DNA of 25,250 bases from Stenotrophomonas sp. UBA2124 (GCA_002329155.1 DCXY01000040.1:1-25250), one strand, 5' to 3'. Counted from the first letter of the stretch, positions 15,012 through 23,085 are shown. Program-made: numbers and translations. The notes: generated by a model not told the origin, from the letters alone.

Positions 15012-18000
15012 ATGGCACGTTTCTTCATTGACCGGCCCATCTTCGCGTGGGTCATCGCCATCATCATCATGCTGGCCGGCGCGCTGGCCATCTTCAAGCT
15101 GCCCATCTCCATGTACCCGGAGGTGGCGCCGCCGGCGGTGTCCATCAACGCCAACTACCCGGGCGCCTCGGCCAAGGTGGTGGAGGACTCGGTGACGCAG
15201 ATCATCGAGCAGAACATGAAGGGCCTTGATGGCCTGATCTATTTCTCCTCCAACAGCTCCTCCAATGGCCAGGCCAGCATCACCCTGACCTTCGAGAGCG
15301 GCACCGACCCGGACATCGCCCAGGTGCAGGTGCAGAACAAGCTGCAGCTGGCCATGCCGCTGCTGCCGCAGGAAGTGCAGCGCCAGGGCATCAACGTGGC
15401 CAAGTCCAGCTCGGGCTTCCTCAACGTCATCGGCTTCGTGTCCGAGGACGGGAGCATGAACGAGCACGACATCTCCGACTATGTCGGCTCCAATGTCGTG
15501 GACCCGCTCAGCCGCGTGCCGGGCGTGGGTTCGATCCAGGTGTTCGGCGGCAAGTACGCCATGCGCATCTGGCTGGATCCGAACAAGCTGCAGACCTACA
15601 AGGTTTCGGTGGACGAGGTGACCGGGGCAGTGCGCGCGCAGAACGCACAGGTGGCCATCGGCCAGCTGGGCGGCACGCCGGCGGTGAGGGGCCAGCAGCT
15701 CAACGCCACCATCAACGCGCAGGACCGCCTGCAGACGCCGGAGCAGTTCCGCGCCATCGTGGTGCGCACCGAAGCTGACGGTTCCACCCTGAAGCTGGGT
15801 GACATCGCGCGCGTGGAACTGGGCGCGGAAACCTACGACTTCGTCACCCGCTACAACGGCAAGCCGTCCACCGGTATCGCCATCACCCTGGCCACGGGCG
15901 CCAACGCGCTGGAAACCGCCGAAGGCGTGAGCGCCGAACTGGACCGCCTGCGCGCCAGTTTTCCGCAGGGCCTGAAGGCGGTGATTCCGTATGACACCAC
16001 ACCGTTCGTGCGCGTTTCGATCAAGGGCGTGATCAAGACGCTGCTGGAAGCGATCGTGCTGGTGTTCGTGGTGATGTACCTGTTCCTGCAGAACTTCCGC
16101 GCCACGCTGATCCCGACCATCGCCGTGCCGGTGGTGCTGCTGGGTACCTTCGGCATACTGGCGATGCTGGGCTTCTCCATCAACATGCTGACCATGTTCG
16201 CCATGGTGCTGGCCATCGGCCTGCTGGTGGACGATGCCATCGTGGTGGTGGAGAACGTCGAGCGCATCATGTCCGAAGAGGGGCTCTCGCCACTGGAAGC
16301 CACGCGCAAGTCGATGAGCCAGATCACCGGCGCGCTGGTCGGCATCGGCCTGGTGCTGTCGGCGGTGTTCGTGCCGATGGCCTTTATGAGCGGCTCCACC
16401 GGCGTGATCTACCGCCAGTTCTCGGCGACCATCGTCTCGGCGATGGCGCTGTCGGTGCTGGTGGCCATCGTGCTGACCCCGGCGCTGTGCGCCACCATGC
16501 TCAAGCCGCTGAAGAAGGGCGAGCACCACGTGCCGCACAAGGGCCTGCTGGGTCGCTTCTTCAACATGTTCAACAACGGCTTCGACCGCTCCAGCGCCCG
16601 CTACCAGCGTGGCGTGCGCGGCATCCTGGGCCGCCCGATGCGCTTCATGGCGGTGTTCCTGGCACTGACGGTGGCGATGGTGCTGCTGTTCCTGCGCCTG
16701 CCCAGCTCGTTCCTGCCCAACGAGGACCAGGGCATCCTGATGGCGCTGGTGCAGGCACCGGTAGGCGCCACCCAGGAACGCACGATGGAATCCATCCACA
16801 AGCTGGAAAACCACTTCCTGGAGAACGAGAAGGACGCGGTGGAATCCATCTTCTCGGTGCAGGGTTTCAGCTTTGCCGGCATGGGCCAGAACTCGGGCAT
16901 GGCCTTCGTCAAGCTCAAGGACTGGAAGGACCGCAGTGCCGACCAGGGCGTGGGGCCGATCACCGGCCGCGCGATGGCCGCGCTGGGGCAGATCAAGGAC
17001 GCCTTCATCTTCGCCTTCCCGCCGCCGGCCATGCCGGAGCTGGGTACCGCCTCGGGCTACACCTTCTTCCTGAAAGATGAAGCCGGGCAGGGCCACGAGG
17101 CGCTGGTGAACGCGCGCAACCAGCTGATGGGCATGGCTGCCGAGAACGGCAAGCTGGCCAACGTGCGCCCGAATGGTCTGGACGACACGCCGCAGCTGCG
17201 CGTGGACATCGACGTCGCCAAGGCCGGTGCGCATGGCCTGAGTCTGGATGCGATCAACGGCACGCTGGCCACCGCGTGGGGTTCGAGCTATGTCGATGAC
17301 TTCATCGACCGTGGCCGCGTCAAGCGCGTGTACATGCAGGCCGACAGCAGCTTCCGCATGAACCCGGAAGACTTCAACCTGTGGACGGTGAAGAACAACG
17401 TGGGCGAGATGGTGCCGTTCTCGGCTTTCGCCAGCCAGCGTTGGGATTTCGGTTCGCCGCGTCTGGAGCGCTACAACGGCGTGTCCGCGCTGGAAATCCA
17501 GGGTGAGGCCAAGCCGGGTATCGCCTCCGGTGATGCGATGCTGGAGATCGAGAAGCTGGTCAAGCAGCTGCCGCCGGGCTTCGACATCGAGTGGACCGCG
17601 GTGTCCTACCAGGAGCGCGAGGCCGGTTCGCAGACGCCGCTGCTGTACACGCTGTCGCTGCTGATCGTGTTCCTGTGCCTGGCCGCGCTGTATGAAAGCT
17701 GGAGTGTGCCGACCGCGGTGCTGATGGTGGCGCCGCTGGGCATCCTGGGTGCGGTGCTGGCCAACACCATGCGTGGCATGGAGCGTGACGTGTACTTCCA
17801 GGTGGCGATGCTGACCACGGTGGGCCTGACCTCGAAGAACGCCATCCTGATCGTGGAGTTCGCCAAGGAGCACCTGGAGAAGGGTGCGGGTGTGATCGAG
17901 GCGACGATGCATGCGGTACGCGACCGCCTGCGCCCGATCATCATGACCTCGCTGGCCTTCGGCCTGGGCGTGCTGCCACTGGCCATCGCCTCGGGCGCGG

Positions 18001-18158
18001 GCTCCGGCGCACAGCGTGCCATCGGTACCGGCGTGCTGGGCGGCATGGTGGTGGGCACCCTGCTGGGCCTGTTCTTCATCCCGCTGTTCTTCGTGGTGGT
18101 GCAGCGCGTGTTCAACCGCAAGCGCCTGCCTGCCGACGACAACGCGCCGGAGGTCTGA
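15012..18158 (+). CDS. RND multidrug efflux transporter (AcrB/MexB family, HAE-1)
   Basis: A 1048-residue inner-membrane proton/drug antiporter, essentially the length of AcrB (1049). The N-terminus MARFFIDRPIFAWVIAI is the classic start. The proton-relay aspartates are Asp407 and Asp408 in LLVDDAIVVVENVER, exactly as in AcrB, and the relay lysine is Lys942 in GLTSKNAILIVEF. Twelve membrane helices with two large periplasmic loops are expected from the hydropathy: helix 1 near the start, helices 2-6 at about 340-500, helix 7 at about 540, and helices 8-12 from 870. The C-terminal FIPLFFVVVQRVF motif is typical. It probably exports diverse hydrophobic drugs together with the preceding adaptor. 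The channel would have to be supplied from elsewhere. It ends 42 bases before a perfect hairpin. Confidence 0.96.
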   Translation: MARFFIDRPIFAWVIAIIIMLAGALAIFKLPISMYPEVAPPAVSINANYPGASAKVVEDSVTQIIEQNMKGLDGLIYFSSNSSSNGQASITLTFESGTDPDIAQVQVQNKLQLAMPLLPQEVQRQGINVAKSSSGFLNVIGFVSEDGSMNEHDISDYVGSNVVDPLSRVPGVGSIQVFGGKYAMRIWLDPNKLQTYKVSVDEVTGAVRAQNAQVAIGQLGGTPAVRGQQLNATINAQDRLQTPEQFRAIVVRTEADGSTLKLGDIARVELGAETYDFVTRYNGKPSTGIAITLATGANALETAEGVSAELDRLRASFPQGLKAVIPYDTTPFVRVSIKGVIKTLLEAIVLVFVVMYLFLQNFRATLIPTIAVPVVLLGTFGILAMLGFSINMLTMFAMVLAIGLLVDDAIVVVENVERIMSEEGLSPLEATRKSMSQITGALVGIGLVLSAVFVPMAFMSGSTGVIYRQFSATIVSAMALSVLVAIVLTPALCATMLKPLKKGEHHVPHKGLLGRFFNMFNNGFDRSSARYQRGVRGILGRPMRFMAVFLALTVAMVLLFLRLPSSFLPNEDQGILMALVQAPVGATQERTMESIHKLENHFLENEKDAVESIFSVQGFSFAGMGQNSGMAFVKLKDWKDRSADQGVGPITGRAMAALGQIKDAFIFAFPPPAMPELGTASGYTFFLKDEAGQGHEALVNARNQLMGMAAENGKLANVRPNGLDDTPQLRVDIDVAKAGAHGLSLDAINGTLATAWGSSYVDDFIDRGRVKRVYMQADSSFRMNPEDFNLWTVKNNVGEMVPFSAFASQRWDFGSPRLERYNGVSALEIQGEAKPGIASGDAMLEIEKLVKQLPPGFDIEWTAVSYQEREAGSQTPLLYTLSLLIVFLCLAALYESWSVPTAVLMVAPLGILGAVLANTMRGMERDVYFQVAMLTTVGLTSKNAILIVEFAKEHLEKGAGVIEATMHAVRDRLRPIIMTSLAFGLGVLPLAIASGAGSGAQRAIGTGVLGGMVVGTLLGLFFIPLFFVVVQRVFNRKRLPADDNAPEV

Positions 18159-18193
18159 TGGCCTGCGGCGCCTGCCGGGCGCCGCCATGCTGC

Positions 18194-18232
18194 AAATGAA
18201 AACGCCGGGGCATGCCCCGGCGTTGTTCATTT
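18194..18232. terminator. Bidirectional intrinsic terminator after the RND operon
   Basis: A 10-bp perfect stem AACGCCGGGG / CCCCGGCGTT (18201-18224) around CATG extends outward by AAATGAA / TTCATTT with one bulged G. It separates the efflux operon from the convergent small gene. Confidence 0.8.
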
Positions 18233-18245
18233 CCGGCACTGTGGT

Positions 18246-18497
18246 TCAGGCCTCGGTGCGCACGGTTTCCAGCAGCTGGGCCTGTTCCACCGCGCCCAGC
18301 CGCTGCGCCACCACCGCCAGGTGGTTGCACAGCTCGGCCTGCTGTTCGGGGAAGGCGGCAACCAGTTCGCGCTGCACCTGCTGGTAGGCGTCCCAGAACG
18401 GCGCGGAGCTGCGGTGACGGTCGTACTGCTGCCGGAGCCTGTCGCCAGCCTCCTTCAGGGACGGGCGGTTACGGGCAGGCATGAGCATGGTGTGCAT
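18246..18497 (-). CDS. Small protein of unknown function
   Basis: An 83-residue, mostly helical soluble protein that I do not recognise. Residues 14-35 (LKEAGDRLRQQYDRHRSSAPFW) and 38-80 (AYQQVQRELVAAFPEQQAELCNHLAVVAQRLGAVEQAQLLETV) suggest a helical hairpin with one Cys. The start at 18497 is backed by GAGGTGA about five bases upstream. In-frame ATGs at 18488 and 18482 are alternatives without that site. It ends against the bidirectional terminator of the efflux operon, which supports a real convergent transcript. The preceding region to 18629 is locally AT-richer and may hold its promoter, but I cannot name hexamers. No membrane segment or signal peptide. Confidence 0.65.
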   Translation of the reverse strand: MHTMLMPARNRPSLKEAGDRLRQQYDRHRSSAPFWDAYQQVQRELVAAFPEQQAELCNHLAVVAQRLGAVEQAQLLETVRTEA

Positions 18498-18629
18498 CGT
18501 GTCACCTCGTCTTTGGCAGTGCCCCTGTGCAGCCAGCTTAACCGGTCTCTCTTACGATTGCGTGGCTTTGGAATGTGCTGTGAGTCTCACTTTCGCCGAG
18601 AAATTGACGGATGCCGCGCACTTTTTTGC

Positions 18630-19082
18630 CTATTCACCAATGTCTTCGTTCCAGACGTCGGGGTTTTCGGCGATATAGCGGCCCATCATTTCAATGCAGC
18701 CGGCATCGTTGAGGTCGATCACCTTGACCCCGTTCTCGCGCAGCCAGCCGATGCCGCCGCCGAAGCTGACCGACTCGCCCACCACCACGGTGCCGATGTT
18801 GAACTGGCGCACCAGGCCACTGCAGTACCAGCAGGGGGCCAGGGTGGTGACCATGATGGTGTCGCGGTAACCGCGTTGGCGGCCGGCTTTGCGGAATGCG
18901 TCGGTTTCGCCATGAATGGAGGGGTCGTCCTCCTGGATGCGTCGGTTGTGGCCGCAGCCGAGCAGGCCGCCGTCGCTGTGGTACAGCGCCGCGCCGATCG
19001 GGATGCCGCCCTCGGCCAGGCCCTGGCGGGCTTCGGCGATGGCGGTTTCAAGCAGGGCGCGGTAGTCGGGGGTGGTGATCAT
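18630..19082 (-). CDS. FCY1-like cytosine deaminase family zinc enzyme
   Basis: A 150-residue zinc deaminase of the cytidine-deaminase superfamily. The zinc-binding and catalytic residues are visible: His57 and Glu59 in SIHGETDA, and Cys84 and Cys87 in LAPCWYC. The protein is strikingly like yeast cytosine deaminase Fcy1: GGIPIGAALYHSDGGLLGCGHNRR, VVVGESVSFGGG and the C-terminal WNEDIGE correspond to yeast blocks including WFEDIGE. That tail closes the yeast active site, so free cytosine deamination to uracil is a reasonable but unproven call; guanine- or tRNA-type deaminases look different around HGE and PCxxC. The start at 19082 fits the family. It diverges from ubiE with a 113-base gap. 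Cytoplasmic. A pyrimidine-salvage role is inferred. Confidence 0.88.
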   Translation of the reverse strand: MITTPDYRALLETAIAEARQGLAEGGIPIGAALYHSDGGLLGCGHNRRIQEDDPSIHGETDAFRKAGRQRGYRDTIMVTTLAPCWYCSGLVRQFNIGTVVVGESVSFGGGIGWLRENGVKVIDLNDAGCIEMMGRYIAENPDVWNEDIGE

Positions 19083-19183
19083 GCAGGGTCCTCGCGGCGC
19101 GGTGGCGCCGGTGCGCGGCCATCATAGCGGGCCACCCGCTGCGCCCGGCCTGTTGGCGGGGGGCGCAGCGCGGCTGGCAGTGC

Positions 19184-19189
19184 GATAAT
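19184..19189 (+). promoter_or_regulatory. -10 element six bases before the ubiE start (possible leaderless mRNA)
   Basis: GATAAT matches the -10 consensus in 5 of 6 positions and ends six bases before the ATG at 19196. No strong -35 is visible at the right spacing. If used, transcription begins at or beside the start codon. A GGGG run before the ATG is a weak alternative ribosome binding site. Confidence 0.4.
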
Positions 19190-19195
19190 CGGGGC

Positions 19196-19960
19196 ATGAG
19201 CGAATCCCCCTACAAGAGCGGCACCACCCACTTCGGCTTCCGTGATGTACCGGCCAAGGACAAGCAGAAGCTTGTCGGCCAGGTGTTCACCTCGGTGGCC
19301 GACAACTACGACCTGATGAATGACCTGATGAGCCTTGGCATCCATCGGCTGTGGAAACGCTATTTCGTGGCCACCGCGCAGGTGAAGCCGGGCGACCGCG
19401 TGCTCGACCTGGCCGGCGGAACCGGCGACATCGCCGTGCTGCTCAAGGAGCGGCTGGGCGCCGAGGGCAGCGTGGTGCTGGGTGACATCAACGCCGGCAT
19501 GCTGTCGGTGGGCCGTGACCGCCTGACCAACCGCGGCCATGTGGCCGGCTTCGAGTGGGTGCAGTGCAATGCCGAGGCGCTGCCGTTCCCGGACCAGAGC
19601 TTCGACCTGGTGACCATCTCCTTCGGCCTGCGCAACGTCACCGACAAGGACGCCGCGCTGCGTGAGATGTACCGCGTGCTCAAGGTGGGCGGGCAGGCGC
19701 GGGTGCTGGAGTTCTCCGAAGTCACCGAGGAATGGTTCAAGCCCATCTACGACTTCCACTCGTTCAAGATCCTGCCGAAGCTGGGCAAGCTGTTCGCCCG
19801 TGGCGACGGCGACAGTTACCAGTACTTGGCCGAAAGCATCCGCAAGCATCCGCCGCAGGAAGAACTGAAGGCGATGATGACCGAGGCCGGTTTCGAGCGT
19901 TGCCACTACAAGAACCTCAGTGCCGGTATCGTGGCCATCCACTCCGGCTACAAGATCTAA
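19196..19960 (+). CDS. ubiE: Demethylmenaquinone / 2-methoxy-6-polyprenyl-1,4-benzoquinol methyltransferase
   Basis: A 254-residue class I SAM-dependent C-methyltransferase of ubiquinone (and, where present, menaquinone) biosynthesis. The N-terminal TTHFGFRDVPAKDKQKLVGQVF and SVADNYDLMNDLMSLGIHRLWKR are UbiE hallmarks. The SAM-binding motif VLDLAGGTGDIA lies at about residues 69-80, the acidic-loop GDINAGML follows, and the later VTISFGLRNVTDKDAALREMYRVLKVGG matches the second UbiE signature. The C-terminus GIVAIHSGYKI is typical. Membrane-associated action at the inner face is known for the family. Length is as usual (about 250). It stands alone, divergent from the cytosine deaminase. No anomaly apart from the unusual start context. 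Confidence 0.96.
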   Translation: MSESPYKSGTTHFGFRDVPAKDKQKLVGQVFTSVADNYDLMNDLMSLGIHRLWKRYFVATAQVKPGDRVLDLAGGTGDIAVLLKERLGAEGSVVLGDINAGMLSVGRDRLTNRGHVAGFEWVQCNAEALPFPDQSFDLVTISFGLRNVTDKDAALREMYRVLKVGGQARVLEFSEVTEEWFKPIYDFHSFKILPKLGKLFARGDGDSYQYLAESIRKHPPQEELKAMMTEAGFERCHYKNLSAGIVAIHSGYKI

Positions 19961-19968
19961 GGCGTGGC

Positions 19969-20010
19969 GGCCGGGGCGTGGAGTGCATGAGGCACTCTGC
20001 CCGGGCGGCC
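19969..20010. other. Large imperfect stem-loop between ubiE and the M1 peptidase gene
   Basis: GGCCGGGGC...GAGTGC-ATGAG-GCACTC...GCCCGGGCGGCC: the inner 6 bp pair perfectly (19981-19986 with 19992-19997) and the GC-rich flanks extend the stem imperfectly. No T-run follows. It could attenuate or terminate ubiE transcripts or protect them; this is inference. Confidence 0.4.
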
Positions 20011-20047
20011 CATGCTGTTCACCCACTCCTCGTCTCAAAGGATGTCC

Positions 20048-22000
20048 ATGCGTTCTCCCTTCCTGATGCTGCCCCTGGCCATTGCGCTTGCCGCAGGTTG
20101 TGCCAAGGAGCCCGCCGCGCCTGTCGCCGAACCCGTCGCCCAGAAGCCTGCCGCCGCCGTGAACACCGTCAACCGCAGCCACGATGAAAGCTCCTACGCC
20201 GAGCCGGAGAAGGTGGTCATCAAGGACCTGGCGCTGGACGTGAAGGTCGATTTCGACAGCAAGCAGATCGGTGGCACCGCCACCTACACGCTGGAGTGGA
20301 AGGACAAGGCCGCCAGGCAGCTGCTGCTGGATACGCGCGAGCTGACCATCGAGAAGGTGGAAGCACTGGCCGCCGATGGCACCGCCACGCCGCTGCAGTT
20401 CGCACTGGCGCCGGCGGACAAGGTGTTCGGCAGCAAGCTGAGCATCGAGACCCCGGAACAGCCGGCCAGCGTGCGCATCACCTATCACACCGCACCGACC
20501 GCCTCGGGCCTGCAGTGGCTGGAGCCGTCGATGACCGAGGGCAAGAAGCAGCCCTTCATGTTCAGCCAGTCGCAGGCCATCCACGCGCGTTCGTGGGTGC
20601 CGCTGCAGGACACCCCGAGCGTGCGCTTCACCTACAGCGCGCACGTCACCAGCCGCCCGGACGTGATGGTGCTGATGAGCGCCGACAACGACCCGAAGGC
20701 CGCGCGTGACGGCGACTACAGCTTCAAGATGCCGCAGCCGATTCCGTCCTACCTGCTGGCCATCGCCGCCGGTGACCTGGTGTTCGAGCCGATCTCCGAG
20801 CGTTCGGGCGTGTGGGCCGAGCCGGCCATGGTCAACAAGGCCGCCAAGGAGTTCGAGGACACCGAGAAGATGATCGGTGCTGCCGAGAACCTGTACGGCG
20901 AATACCGCTGGGGCCGTTACGACATGCTGGTGCTGCCGCCGTCGTTCCCGTTCGGTGGCATGGAGAACCCGCGCCTGACCTTCGCCACGCCAACCGTGAT
21001 CGTGGGCGACAAGTCGCTGGTGTCGCTGGTGGCGCATGAGCTGGCGCACAGCTGGTCGGGCAACCTGGTGACCAATGCGAGCTGGAAGGACATCTGGCTC
21101 AACGAAGGTTTCACCACCTACGTGCAGGCGCGCATCACCGAGGCGCTGTATGGCCAGGAAATGGCCGAGATGGAGCGCGAGATCGACCAGACCGACCTGC
21201 TCAACGAAGTGAAGGACATGAGCCCCGCCGACCAGGCGCTGGCCCTGCCGCCGCTGAACGAGCGTGACCCGGACGAAGCGCTGAGCAACGTGGCCTACGT
21301 CAAGGGCGCATGGTTCCTGCAGTTCCTGGAGCAGCGTTTTGGCCGTGAGGTGTTTGATCCGTTCCTGCGCGGCTGGTTCAACGACCACGCCTTCCAGAGC
21401 GCCAACACCGACCAGTTCGTCGAATACCTGAAGAAGAACCTGCTGCCGAAGAACCCGACCGCCGTGACCGATGCCGAGCTGAAGGCATGGCTGGACGAGC
21501 CGGGCATTCCGGCGTTCGCGCAGAAGGCGCGTTCGCGCAACTTCGCCGTGGTCGATACCGCCCGCATCGCGTGGCTGGGCAGCGACACTCTGCCGAGCGC
21601 GCAGGTGACCGGCGAGTGGGGCACCCAGGAGTGGGTGCGCTTCATCGACGGCCTGGGCGAGAAGCTGCCGGTGGAAAAGCTGGCGCAGCTGGACAAGGCC
21701 TACCACTTCACCGGCACCCCCAATGGCGAGATCGCCATGCGCTGGTACCCGCTGGCCATCCGCAGCGGCTATGGTGAAGCGCAGGCAGCCGCTGGCGATT
21801 TCATCGAGAAGGTGGGCCGCCGCAAGCTGGTGCTGCCGATCTACGCCGAGCTGCTGAAGACCCCGGAAGGCCTGGCCTTCGCCAAGGTGGTGTTCGCCAA
21901 GGCCAAGCCGGGCTACCACCCGATCACCACCGCCTCGGTGGAAGACATGATCGCCAAGGCCGAAGCCGCACCGAAGCAGGAAGCCACGCCCAAGCAGTAA
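20048..22000 (+). CDS. M1-family aminopeptidase lipoprotein (leukotriene A4 hydrolase-like)
   Basis: A 650-residue zinc aminopeptidase carrying a lipoprotein signal (lipobox LAAGC, Cys18), so it is membrane-anchored on the outside of the cytoplasm. The substrate-anchoring exopeptidase motif is FGGMENP, within the LTA4-hydrolase-like block PPSFPFGGMENPRLTF. The zinc site is HELAH (His330, Glu331, His334) followed by the third ligand Glu353 in WLNEGFTTY, the standard HEXXH-x18-E spacing. The C-terminal helical domain (about 480-630) is also of LTA4H type. It trims N-terminal residues from peptides; epoxide hydrolase activity is not implied. The ATG at 20048 has AAGGA five bases upstream, better than the ATG at 20042. 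The mature N-terminus is a Pro/Ala-rich linker. A strong terminator follows. Confidence 0.95.
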   Translation: MRSPFLMLPLAIALAAGCAKEPAAPVAEPVAQKPAAAVNTVNRSHDESSYAEPEKVVIKDLALDVKVDFDSKQIGGTATYTLEWKDKAARQLLLDTRELTIEKVEALAADGTATPLQFALAPADKVFGSKLSIETPEQPASVRITYHTAPTASGLQWLEPSMTEGKKQPFMFSQSQAIHARSWVPLQDTPSVRFTYSAHVTSRPDVMVLMSADNDPKAARDGDYSFKMPQPIPSYLLAIAAGDLVFEPISERSGVWAEPAMVNKAAKEFEDTEKMIGAAENLYGEYRWGRYDMLVLPPSFPFGGMENPRLTFATPTVIVGDKSLVSLVAHELAHSWSGNLVTNASWKDIWLNEGFTTYVQARITEALYGQEMAEMEREIDQTDLLNEVKDMSPADQALALPPLNERDPDEALSNVAYVKGAWFLQFLEQRFGREVFDPFLRGWFNDHAFQSANTDQFVEYLKKNLLPKNPTAVTDAELKAWLDEPGIPAFAQKARSRNFAVVDTARIAWLGSDTLPSAQVTGEWGTQEWVRFIDGLGEKLPVEKLAQLDKAYHFTGTPNGEIAMRWYPLAIRSGYGEAQAAAGDFIEKVGRRKLVLPIYAELLKTPEGLAFAKVVFAKAKPGYHPITTASVEDMIAKAEAAPKQEATPKQ

Positions 22001-22021
22001 GGGGCGGGTGATGTGAATGAG

Positions 22022-22054
22022 ACAACGGCGGGCCTCGGCCCGCCGTTGTTGTTT
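22022..22054 (+). terminator. Intrinsic terminator after the M1 aminopeptidase gene
   Basis: A perfect 12-bp stem ACAACGGCGGGC / GCCCGCCGTTGT around CTCG, followed by TGTTTTT, 21 bases past the stop codon. Confidence 0.9.
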
Positions 22055-22110
22055 TTGGGGTTGCTGCCGTACGGATGTGGTCCGGCCGCGGCAGACGGTG
22101 CGGATGCCAA

Positions 22111-22139
22111 GGCAAGAGCAGGCGCGAATCGCTCTTGCC
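22111..22139. other. Hairpin in the 22001-22346 intergenic region
   Basis: GGCAAGAGC and GCTCTTGCC pair perfectly across an 11-base loop. A shorter CCACG-CAA-CGTGG hairpin follows at 22160-22172. Neither has a T-run. No protein-like open frame fits this stretch. Confidence 0.45.
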
Positions 22140-22221
22140 CCTGCTCCGGCCTTCGCGCACCACGCAACGTGGGCACGCGCAGCGCATCGGTCGCATGCGC
22201 ACGAGGAGTGGATGCGGAATA

Positions 22222-22251
22222 CCCCGGGTGCGCTGCGCTTACCCGGGCTAC
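22222..22251 (-). repeat. GTAG-type palindromic REP element
   Basis: Read on the minus strand it begins GTAG, then CCCGGGTAAGCGCAGCGC and CCCGGGG: the arms CCCGGGT and ACCCGGG flank a GCGCTGCGCTT centre. A 5' GTAG beside a short imperfect palindrome is the mark of the REP (GTAG/SMAG-type) family common in Stenotrophomonas and related bacteria. It appears as a single copy here, in a 345-base gene-free stretch. Confidence 0.75.
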
Positions 22252-22346
22252 AGGGTTTGTGTGTGCGGTGGGCAATTCCGTTGCCGGATGTTTAAAGTGT
22301 CCATCAACGCGCGCCTACGATGCGCACCTCACGATGGAGCTGCTCG

Positions 22347-23081
22347 ATGAAACCACTGATCCTCGGCGCACTGTGCGTCTTTGCCCTGGCTGCCTGCTCC
22401 GACCCGGAGGCCGAGCGCCAGCAGCAGGAAGCGGCTGCCGCGCAGGAGCGCCCCAAGCGCGAGGCCGACGCCGAGGGCATCGGCAAGCTCTATGACACGG
22501 CGGTCACCGCCACCGATTGGGAAAAGGCGCGCATCCACGGCGCTGCGCTGCTCGACCAGTTCCCGGATTCGGAAGCGGCCAAGCGCATCGAGCCCGGCTT
22601 CGCGGAAGTGAAGGAGAAGGCCGAGGCCGCGCGCGAGCTGCGCCGCATGCAGGCACTGTGGAACTACAACCAGGTGCCGGTGAAGGGCGGCACCCAGCGG
22701 TCGGCGGCCATCTACAGCAAGGAGCGCGTAGTCGTGGACGGCACCGGCCCCAAGCCCGTGCAGCTGGTATTCCGTGACCACCCGGAATGGAAGCGCCATG
22801 CCTACCTGGTGCTGCAGACCAGCGACTTCGCCAAGGCCTGCTACCGCAACTGCCAGGTCAAGGTCAGCGTGGACGGTGCAGCCCCGCGCAGCATGGCCGC
22901 CTACCGCCCGGACACGGATGAGGCCATCGCCATGTTCATCACCGACAACCGTGGCCTGTGGCGCCACGCACGCAAGGCCAAGGCCATCGAGATCGAGTTT
23001 CCGGTGAAGGCCGGTGGCACCCGCAAGGCCGTGTTTGAAGTCGGCGGCCTGGACGGCAGCCAGATGCCGAACTGGGATTGA
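22347..23081 (+). CDS. Lipoprotein of unknown function
   Basis: A 244-residue lipoprotein I do not recognise. The signal peptide ends in the lipobox LAAC with Cys17; the following SDPE puts Ser at position +2, which favours the outer membrane. Residues 20-110 are charged and helical (ERQQQEAAAAQERPKREADAEGI; later EVKEKAEAARELRRMQALWNY), suggesting a coiled coil. Residues about 110-244 are beta-rich (PVQLVFRDHPEWKRHAYLVLQTS, QVKVSVDGAAPRSM, AIEIEFPVKAGGTRKAVFEVGGL), suggesting a beta-sandwich domain, with a Cys pair in ACYRNC. The ATG at 22347 has GGAG eight bases upstream. The HAD hydrolase gene starts four bases after its stop, so they form an operon. Function unknown. Confidence 0.85.
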   Translation: MKPLILGALCVFALAACSDPEAERQQQEAAAAQERPKREADAEGIGKLYDTAVTATDWEKARIHGAALLDQFPDSEAAKRIEPGFAEVKEKAEAARELRRMQALWNYNQVPVKGGTQRSAAIYSKERVVVDGTGPKPVQLVFRDHPEWKRHAYLVLQTSDFAKACYRNCQVKVSVDGAAPRSMAAYRPDTDEAIAMFITDNRGLWRHARKAKAIEIEFPVKAGGTRKAVFEVGGLDGSQMPNWD

Positions 23082-23085
23082 GCTG

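Noticed and set aside
13812..18158. Assigning the pump as SmeDE of the SmeDEF system
   Set aside because: The operator and regulator are of the SmeT type, but no smeF-like channel gene follows, and I cannot separate the Sme paralogues by eye.
13794..18239. A 1481-residue minus-strand open frame opposite the efflux genes
   Set aside because: It is antisense to two clear genes. Its composition (very rich in His, Arg, Gln and Ala) is the usual shadow of high-GC codon use.
19153..19189. TTGGCG as the -35 partner of the GATAAT box before ubiE
   Set aside because: The spacer would be 25 bases, too long for a sigma-70 promoter.
19079..21919. A 946-residue minus-strand frame opposite ubiE and the M1 peptidase
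   Set aside because: Shadow of two well-supported genes; no family signatures and the same His/Gln/Arg-rich composition.
22013..22495. A 160-residue plus-strand frame across the terminator and REP
   Set aside because: It translates the terminator hairpin and the REP palindrome, then overlaps the lipoprotein gene in another frame.
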